From positions 1-11,334 of the forward strand of contig JANZZA010000132.1 of the NCBI GenBank assembly GCA_026419655.1: 11,334 nucleotides of DNA, read 5' to 3'. Each line of letters starts with the position of its first letter. Within the stretch, counting starts at the first letter, position 1. This DNA is from Armatimonadota bacterium (GTDB lineage Bacteria; Armatimonadota; Zipacnadia; Zipacnadales; FEN-943). The notes beneath the pieces were generated by a model, which had not been told where the DNA came from, did not search any database, and worked only from the letters and a program-made list of their open reading frames with translations. A program made the position numbers and the translations under genes. This document shows positions 6,334 through 11,334 of this stretch, one piece after another.

Positions 6334-8703
6334 TCACCGCAGTTGCTGTACCAGGAGAGGTCTCAGGCCGCCGGTGGGATGGAGGAGATTGTTTTTGTGG
6401 CTGATTTCGATAGTCAGTGGCCCCTCGGCCGACCAGAGGTCATTAGTAGCAAGGTCGCAAACCATGTAGCGCCCCGAGATGAGCGGCAAGTTAACCGTAA
6501 GTGTGCAGTCGCGGTCGGAGCCTGCCAGGACAAAGAGCCGGCCCCGGGCCCACCCGCGCGGCAAGAAGACACGTACCCATGCCTGTGGGGCCGACGCAGT
6601 AGTCCGGGGGCTCGGAAATCCTTCACCGGTCGCGCCGGGCACGGCCTCGCCAGGAGCCGCCTCGCCTGCCATAGTCGCCGGCACGTCCATGCACAACCCC
6701 CAGCACTCCTTTTCCATGCGGGACACAATGTCGGAATACGTGCGGAGCACTTTCATGCCGGGCTGGCCCAGGTAGCACGCCACTCCAGTTATGGCTGGCT
6801 CAGTCCAGAAGGATGGAACGCCAACGTATGCCATGCGCATAGCCGCCATCTGGCACCAGCGTTCGAAGGCCATGGCTTTGGTGGCCGCTTCGCCGCCCAG
6901 CCAGCCCGCTGACTCGGTCATGACGCGATTCCACGAAAAGAAACCGCGTCCCACCGGCGGTGCGGTGTAGCTTTGGAAGTCACGCGCCTGACTATCGCCC
7001 ATCATGAACACGCGCCCCGGCCACTCCTTGGCCAGCCAGGTGAAGAACCAGGGATTGCCGGTGCTCAGGCTGGTCTTGCGGCGGGCGTCGGCCATAGTGC
7101 CGTCTACTGGCGTTAGCAGATGATGGCGGTAAGTTTGGTTGATGGGCGCCCAATCCAGGCAGACGTAGTCAAAGCCAATGTCATTGAAAAACTGGCGGGC
7201 TACGTCAGCGGCCCATTTCTGCCAGTCCATGCTCAGCCAGTTGAGTATCACGCCGCGGAAGCGTAAGCCAGGACTGACCACGTCCTTGCCGTCAGCGGTT
7301 TTTGCCACCAGGTGCGGCCGCTTCTGATACGTGTAGTCATCGGTAAAGACCTCAGCACAGTTCCAGCCTACCGCAGCCTTGTAGCCCAGACTCTTCACCC
7401 GCTGCACCCACCGGCGGTAGAAATCTACTTGCCCGGGGGGCACCTCGCCTGTTATCACGCCCACGTAGGCTATCCGGGCGCCGCCTGCCCACATCAGTTC
7501 TTCGTCCCAGCTCACCGCCTCGTCAAGGGATTGTGGTTGTGCCTGGCCCGGCCGCACCCCATCCACCCATAGGTACAGGGACGCCGAGACCACGTCCAAG
7601 GGACTAATCGCGCCGTCGGGGTCAATGCGGCACAGGTTTGGGCTAAGACCACAATGCCAGACCGGACCTGTCACGGCTGTGCGGCTACTGTGGCCCAGGT
7701 TGCCCAGCTCAAGCCGGCTCACCTTCTCTTCCTTCGCCGGACAGTCAAGTACGCGCGTCTGAAGAAGTGCCAGGGTCGTCAGAGGCTCATACCCCTCGTT
7801 CAAGCCCATGACGTACACCACGAGGATCTTGTAATCTACTCTGGGAAACAGCCAGACAAATAAGTGGGGTTGGCGGTCGCCTTTGCCCGCTGGCGGTCCC
7901 CAGTAGGCCGTGCCAGGATAAGCGGGGACAGTGCAAAGCTGCCAATACGGGCTTTGCCCAAAGGCCTCCACACGGTACAGAGCAAAGACTTCCCCGGCAC
8001 TTTTCGCGTCCACGTCGCAGGTGGGCGTAATCTCAACTGGTTCCCCGGCGGGGTTCACGCTGCCGTCGGTGGACAACTCCAAGAGGGCATAAAGCACCGT
8101 GAAGCGATGCTCGGCAGGTTTGGACAGGTCGCCCAAACCAGTTGGCGGATCGTACTGCCACTGATGGTATTCAGCCGTCCAGGTGACGCGACGCCGGGTG
8201 AACTTGGGAGCTGGCCCCAGGTCACAACCAATGGCGTAGTTGTCGCTTTTCTTGGGGTTTGTGGTCAGTATCCAGTGCTCGCGGGAGCCTTCCGCTCGCC
8301 GCGGAAGCGCCTGCGTCCCCTGCCCTGCCACCGCAAGGGGCTCGTAAGTGATCTGAGGCCAATGCAGGTCAATCCCGATATTGTTCAGGTCGGCTGCCCG
8401 CCGGCCGAGAAGCTGTACTCCACCACGCCCGTCCGACCTCACCCAAACCCGCACGTACTGCGGAGGCCTGTCTTTCTCCTGCTTGCCCATTAGCTGCTGC
8501 CATGCAAGCTCGTCTCCCACTAACCGGGCCGAAAGCTGAATCTGTGCGGTCCGCCGAAGGTACAGGTCATCCTGGATAAGCCTTGCGCTCACAGCCTCCG
8601 GCGCAACAAGCGACGCAGCCCGTGCTTCACCAGCCCCGAAAACAAACAGCCCTATCACCAATCCCACTACGCCCGCCACCAATACCCCTGCAGCGTGACG
8701 CAT
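6334..8703 (-). CDS. Exported glycosidase-like protein with a TIM-barrel-like core
   Basis: This is a 789-aa exported protein, likely a glycoside hydrolase or relative. The ATG at 8703 is preceded by GGGGAGG with 8-nt spacing. Residues 1-29 or 1-30 are a signal peptide with a Val/Gly/Leu core ending EARA. Residues about 31-345 are beta-rich with no domain I recognise. Residues about 350-675 read as a TIM barrel: YRRWVQRVKSLGYKAAVGWN, then a GFDYVCLDW strand end with D512 and D517, then VFMMGDSQ with D570, then a strand near SFWTEPAI. A Gly/Ala/Pro/Glu-rich linker follows at about 676-700. Residues about 700-789 form a C-terminal beta domain (VRVFLPRGWARGRLFVLAG). The DYVCLDW pattern resembles alpha-galactosidase-clan (GH27/GH31/GH36) barrels, but I cannot name the family. 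It follows the transaldolase gene by 60 bases, so an operon is likely. Confidence 0.8.
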   Translation of the reverse strand: MRHAAGVLVAGVVGLVIGLFVFGAGEARAASLVAPEAVSARLIQDDLYLRRTAQIQLSARLVGDELAWQQLMGKQEKDRPPQYVRVWVRSDGRGGVQLLGRRAADLNNIGIDLHWPQITYEPLAVAGQGTQALPRRAEGSREHWILTTNPKKSDNYAIGCDLGPAPKFTRRRVTWTAEYHQWQYDPPTGLGDLSKPAEHRFTVLYALLELSTDGSVNPAGEPVEITPTCDVDAKSAGEVFALYRVEAFGQSPYWQLCTVPAYPGTAYWGPPAGKGDRQPHLFVWLFPRVDYKILVVYVMGLNEGYEPLTTLALLQTRVLDCPAKEEKVSRLELGNLGHSSRTAVTGPVWHCGLSPNLCRIDPDGAISPLDVVSASLYLWVDGVRPGQAQPQSLDEAVSWDEELMWAGGARIAYVGVITGEVPPGQVDFYRRWVQRVKSLGYKAAVGWNCAEVFTDDYTYQKRPHLVAKTADGKDVVSPGLRFRGVILNWLSMDWQKWAADVARQFFNDIGFDYVCLDWAPINQTYRHHLLTPVDGTMADARRKTSLSTGNPWFFTWLAKEWPGRVFMMGDSQARDFQSYTAPPVGRGFFSWNRVMTESAGWLGGEAATKAMAFERWCQMAAMRMAYVGVPSFWTEPAITGVACYLGQPGMKVLRTYSDIVSRMEKECWGLCMDVPATMAGEAAPGEAVPGATGEGFPSPRTTASAPQAWVRVFLPRGWARGRLFVLAGSDRDCTLTVNLPLISGRYMVCDLATNDLWSAEGPLTIEISHKNNLLHPTGGLRPLLVQQLR

Positions 8704-8718
8704 TCGGATCGCCTCCCC
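8704..8718 (-). promoter_or_regulatory. Ribosome binding site of the 789-aa glycosidase-like gene
   Basis: GGGGAGG on the minus strand (8718-8712) is 8 nt from the ATG at 8703. It supports this start, which also begins directly at the signal peptide. It lies in the 60-base gap after the transaldolase stop, so translation can restart here on a shared transcript. Confidence 0.65.
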
Positions 8719-8763
8719 GAAGGTCTGTTGTTCACTTCCTCCAGCCGGCTTCGGCCCAGGCTA

Positions 8764-10137
8764 TTACCCGGCTACCCAGGCGACGAATTCATCGTAGCCC
8801 TGCCCGAACTGCTCAAGCGTCCGCACCACGGGAAGGTATGTATCGAATTCCTCGACTGTCATCCCGTCCGGCTCATAAGCCATACGGAAAAGTCTGCTCT
8901 TGAGCAGCTTGTCTAACGTACCTTCAGGCAACGGCGTCCACATGCCGCGCGGGTGTATCTCGCGCGGCTGCGAGTCGAACTCTGCCTGTTTGTCAGGGAA
9001 GACAGTGACGAAGATGGTAACCGGTCCGTTATTGACGGACCTGAGGATATTCCATGGCCCGCGACCGGAAGCCGGCAGCGGATGAGCCTTGGTGAGACCG
9101 AGCCCACCGTCTTGTGGCTTGTGGCACAGCATCCGGTATTCCCGTTGGCGGATGGCTGTAGAACACCACGTCTTCACCTCGGCCCAATCGGACACCCCAG
9201 CAGCCTGCAGCTCTTCGCCCACCGGGTCGTCCAGGCGCCCGTCCATGTGGGTACGGAACGAAACTGGAGCCGTCGAATTGGCCTCTATTGCGCCGGCGAA
9301 GGCGATGTGCTGGGGCAAGGAGAAGTTGACCGTTATGTTGACGCCCATGCCCTCGGCCGTGACAGCACAGCAAGCGTCAAGGCCGGCGCGAGTGGCCGGC
9401 AGCTTGAAGACCGTGTTTGGTGTACCGCCAAGCTGCTCCGCCAGTTGGGCGTACACCCAGCGAGCCTCGGAAACCATAGCCTCTGCATCGTGAGCGCGCT
9501 TGGGGGAGAGCTGGAGCGACACGTAACCAATCTTGCCCCCGGTAAGCTCCCAGATGGGACGCAGAAGACGGGCGTTAGCCACAACCACCTGGACGGTCAT
9601 CGCGTAGGCAAGCTCTGCGGGGCCATAAGTCGGGTGAGCCTCGCGAAGCCTGTCGCGAACGGGCGTCCAGTAGTCAGGGTCTTCCTTGCGGGCGATGTTG
9701 ACAAGCACCGGGTTGGTGGTCACCAGACACGCTCCCCGCCGCATGGCGCGGCGAAGATGCGCTGCATAGTCGTTACCCCAATGCGTGTTAGCCTGGCCGG
9801 AGAGCGTCATCCTAGTCAATCGGGCCAGGTTGCTTGCTGCCAGCGCCGCCAGTTCCTCCTGCACAGCAGTGACCAGGTCCTCTCGCCCACGCTCCCGCAG
9901 GAGCGCCAGGCTCTCCCGTATCGCCTCGTCCAGGGCTTCGCGACACAGCGCCTCAGCACCATGGCGCGCCTGACTGGTTAGATTCCAGTCCGGCAGGACA
10001 GACCCCATATCTATGGCGTTTTCCGCTATCAGCTCCTCGGCTGCCGTCTTGCGCCATTCCGCCAACCTGTCTAAATAGCTCTTGGGCTCCGTCCGAAACA
10101 TCAGGGCTGCCAGTTCGTCTTCGAAGCAAAACGACAC
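8764..10137 (-). CDS. Transaldolase-family enzyme, unusually long
   Basis: This is a 457-aa cytoplasmic protein with no signal peptide. The start is GTG at 10137, preceded by GGGAGGT with 6-nt spacing. The transaldolase/FSA core lies at about residues 118-290. VTTNP (T140, T141, N142) matches the substrate-binding TTN of fructose-6-phosphate aldolase. VFKLPATRAG places the Schiff-base lysine at K245. GVNITVNFSLPQ is the strand with the conserved Thr. VSLQLS has Gln where FSA has Q59, unlike the Glu of TalB. D123 in WGNDYA is a plausible catalytic Asp. Transaldolases move a dihydroxyacetone unit between sugar phosphates. Typical family members are 210-340 aa; here about 115 residues precede and well over 100 follow the core. 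Its true substrate cannot be read from sequence. It is first in a likely two-gene unit with the exported glycosidase-like gene. Confidence 0.82.
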   Translation of the reverse strand: MSFCFEDELAALMFRTEPKSYLDRLAEWRKTAAEELIAENAIDMGSVLPDWNLTSQARHGAEALCREALDEAIRESLALLRERGREDLVTAVQEELAALAASNLARLTRMTLSGQANTHWGNDYAAHLRRAMRRGACLVTTNPVLVNIARKEDPDYWTPVRDRLREAHPTYGPAELAYAMTVQVVVANARLLRPIWELTGGKIGYVSLQLSPKRAHDAEAMVSEARWVYAQLAEQLGGTPNTVFKLPATRAGLDACCAVTAEGMGVNITVNFSLPQHIAFAGAIEANSTAPVSFRTHMDGRLDDPVGEELQAAGVSDWAEVKTWCSTAIRQREYRMLCHKPQDGGLGLTKAHPLPASGRGPWNILRSVNNGPVTIFVTVFPDKQAEFDSQPREIHPRGMWTPLPEGTLDKLLKSRLFRMAYEPDGMTVEEFDTYLPVVRTLEQFGQGYDEFVAWVAG

Positions 10138-10150
10138 AACGCTACCTCCC
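10138..10150 (-). promoter_or_regulatory. Ribosome binding site fixing the GTG start of the transaldolase-family gene
   Basis: GGGAGGT on the minus strand (10150-10144) stands 6 nt before GTG at 10137. It is one of the best Shine-Dalgarno matches in the window and makes the non-ATG start credible. Confidence 0.7.
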
Positions 10151-10226
10151 TTTCTCTCCCGGCTGTGCTGTAGGTACTTGTGGCCAGATTCGCGACACGC
10201 AGAACCATTCCTTCTGCTTCATGGGC

Positions 10227-10262
10227 AAAAACGAGACGCAGGCCTCACAGCCTGCGTCTCGT
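10227..10262 (-). terminator. Rho-independent terminator after the small lipoprotein gene
   Basis: A perfect 13-bp inverted repeat (10231-10243 with 10250-10262) encloses a 6-nt loop. Read on the minus strand, the stem is followed at once by five T residues (10231-10227). It begins 18 bases past the stop of the gene ending at 10281. This is a textbook intrinsic terminator, and it works only in the minus direction because the plus side has no T-run. It implies that the transaldolase gene downstream needs its own promoter in the remaining bases up to 10138, where I see no clear consensus. Confidence 0.88.
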
Positions 10263-10280
10263 CTCGCAAAACTGAGGAAA

Positions 10281-10676
10281 CTACAGTTGCGGAGTCGGCG
10301 GCGGTGCGGGCGCCAGATAGATGACGCCCATGTCCCACGTTCGAGGGTCGCCGGTGCCCGCCTGCACCCTGATCTGCGCCTCATACTTCTCATAAACTCT
10401 GCCACTGATGGTTACCCTGGGTATTTCGACTGTATACGTGCGCGGTGCCACTACGTCTTCCACCCGGAACTGCCCATTGTTATCCGTAACAACGGGGTCG
10501 TAATCCCCGATCTGCACTTGTACCCCCACGGCGGGTTGTTCCGTATCTCCGCAGCGAACCGTGCCGACGACGATTTGCTTAACCCCTCCACCCCCTCCCC
10601 CTCCGCAGCCGCCAACAAAGGCTACCGTACCTATCAAGCCTAGAGTCAGCATGGCAAAGCGCCAGGTGCTGTTCAT
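10281..10676 (-). CDS. Small lipoprotein with a carboxypeptidase-regulatory-like domain
   Basis: This is a 131-aa predicted lipoprotein. The ATG at 10676 is preceded by AAGGGAGG with 8-nt spacing, and this site overlaps the stop codon of the gene before it. Residues 1-23 form a lipoprotein signal (FVGG before C24), followed by seven glycines in a row. Residues about 35-122 look like a transthyretin-type beta sandwich as in carboxypeptidase regulatory-like domains: VVGTVRCG, PAVGVQVQIG, VVTDNNGQFRV and a TYTVEIP strand. The tail is Pro/Ala-rich (APAPPPTPQL). Such domains usually serve as structural or adhesive modules, and no enzymatic motif is seen. It is followed by a strong terminator, so it is the last gene of its unit. 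Confidence 0.8.
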   Translation of the reverse strand: MNSTWRFAMLTLGLIGTVAFVGGCGGGGGGGVKQIVVGTVRCGDTEQPAVGVQVQIGDYDPVVTDNNGQFRVEDVVAPRTYTVEIPRVTISGRVYEKYEAQIRVQAGTGDPRTWDMGVIYLAPAPPPTPQL

Positions 10677-10690
10677 CCACCATTCCTCCC

Positions 10691-11334
10691 TTAGCGGCTT
10701 ACAGCGAACGGCCTGACTGCTTTCACCTGCTGGCCGTCTTCGGTGCGAGCCACCACGCTGATAAGGTAGGTGCCCCGGGGCACCAGGCTACCGGCAGTGT
10801 TGGTGAGGTCCCACGACAAAGTATGGGTGCCTGCTGCCTCGGCTCTATCCACGGCCAAGCGCTTCACAGGCCGACCGGCGATATTCATGACTTCCGCTGT
10901 GACTGCTGCAGGCGCCGACAGGGTATACATGACCGCCACTCGTCCGGCCCCGGCCTGCGCCACCACCACCGAAGTCACGAGCGCCGCGCCAGACCGCGGC
11001 ACAATCTCCAGCACAAGCCGCCGCTCGGCACCGTCAGGCCCGGCGGTGAATGTATACCCGGCGCTTGTGCGCAGATAAGTCTTCTTGCCTGTGTCAACGT
11101 CGGTGAGAACCACTGCGTACTCTTTGGGCACGCGGGACAGGTCAGGTGCCGATATAGTCACCTGGACGTTTGGCTGGTCGGTCTTGCAGACCAGCTCCCA
11201 TTTCTGAGCAGGCGAGCCGGTCCGCACGTCAATGGCCAGCGGCTCAGCTCCGCCAACGAAGGCCAGGTCCACACTGCCTGGAACGAAAGGCGGATTTGCC
11301 ACCGCTTCGGCAACCTGACCTACGCCACAAACCG
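10691..11334 (-). CDS. C-terminal part of an exported protein ending in a FlgD-type Ig domain (partial)
   Basis: The frame is open to the window edge, so the gene starts beyond it. A GTG at 11302 begins a shorter reading, but codons continue upstream of it (VCGVGQVAEA and so on) without a stop and without a ribosome binding site. At least 214 residues are visible. The last 75 or so match the FlgD_ig pattern used in many surface and cell-wall-linked proteins: AEVMNIAGRPVKRL, then AGTHTLSWDLTNTAGSLVPRG, then TYLISVVA. The part before it is beta-rich with VLTDVDTGKKTYLRTSAGYTF, a type often seen next to such domains in large exported proteins with hydrolase, adhesin or sorting roles. The catalytic or binding part is out of view. 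The TAA overlaps the Shine-Dalgarno of the lipoprotein gene, so the two are translated from one message. Confidence 0.75.
   Translation of the reverse strand, partial: VCGVGQVAEAVANPPFVPGSVDLAFVGGAEPLAIDVRTGSPAQKWELVCKTDQPNVQVTISAPDLSRVPKEYAVVLTDVDTGKKTYLRTSAGYTFTAGPDGAERRLVLEIVPRSGAALVTSVVVAQAGAGRVAVMYTLSAPAAVTAEVMNIAGRPVKRLAVDRAEAAGTHTLSWDLTNTAGSLVPRGTYLISVVARTEDGQQVKAVRPFAVSR

Noticed and set aside
5941..6912. 323-codon plus-strand open frame spanning the spacer and the end of the glycosidase-like gene
   Set aside because: Composition is rich in Arg, Pro, Ala and His with no domain, and it is antisense to two supported genes. It is most likely a shadow.
8953..9981. 342-codon open frame on the plus strand opposite the transaldolase gene
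   Set aside because: The minus strand encodes a clear transaldolase with catalytic motifs and a good ribosome binding site. The plus frame has no domain and no start signal; it is a GC-rich shadow.
11300..11302. GTG as a real start of the FlgD-Ig protein
   Set aside because: The frame stays open to the window edge and no ribosome binding site precedes it. The gene is better read as truncated by the window.

Overview
The window is GC-rich bacterial chromosome. By eye it looks like an uncultivated environmental lineage. The mix of large secreted multi-domain proteins (CBM9-like, CARDB, FlgD-type Ig), a Cys-polyGly lipoprotein and a ModA-like lipoprotein with an extra C-terminal domain recalls Armatimonadota or the Planctomycetes side of the PVC group. 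That placement is an inference from domain style and is not proven. No rRNA, tRNA, CRISPR array, transposase or phage gene was seen.

Layout. (a) 1-56 is the last codons of a plus-strand gene. (b) 57-299 is a spacer. (c) 300-4535 (+) is a 1411-aa exported protein with a CBM9-like domain, a glycosidase-type TIM-barrel region, a beta domain, CARDB and a large unrecognised C-terminal module. (d) 4536-4855 is a convergent spacer with one 8-bp hairpin and an orphan Shine-Dalgarno. (e) 4856-6058 (-) is a ModA-like lipoprotein with a thioredoxin-fold-like C-terminal domain. (f) 6059-6333 is a spacer. (g) 6334-8703 (-) is a second exported glycosidase-like protein. (h) 8764-10137 (-) is an unusually long transaldolase-family enzyme, 60 nt upstream of (g) and probably co-transcribed with it. 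(i) 10227-10262 is a strong intrinsic terminator on the minus strand. (j) 10281-10676 (-) is a small lipoprotein with a carboxypeptidase-regulatory-like fold. (k) 10691-11334 (-) is the C-terminal part of a larger exported protein ending in a FlgD-type Ig domain. Its stop codon overlaps the ribosome binding site of (j).

How it may work together (inference). Four complete genes carry export signals, and two of them look like polysaccharide-acting enzymes, so the region resembles a glycan-processing neighbourhood. The transaldolase is the only clearly cytoplasmic protein and could handle a sugar phosphate made downstream. The ModA-like lipoprotein has no ABC permease or ATPase beside it. Its ligand loop does not keep the serines used by E. 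coli ModA, so molybdate is not a safe substrate call. The most unusual items are the two glycosidase-like proteins I cannot place in a family, the ModA/thioredoxin-like fusion, and the enlarged transaldolase.
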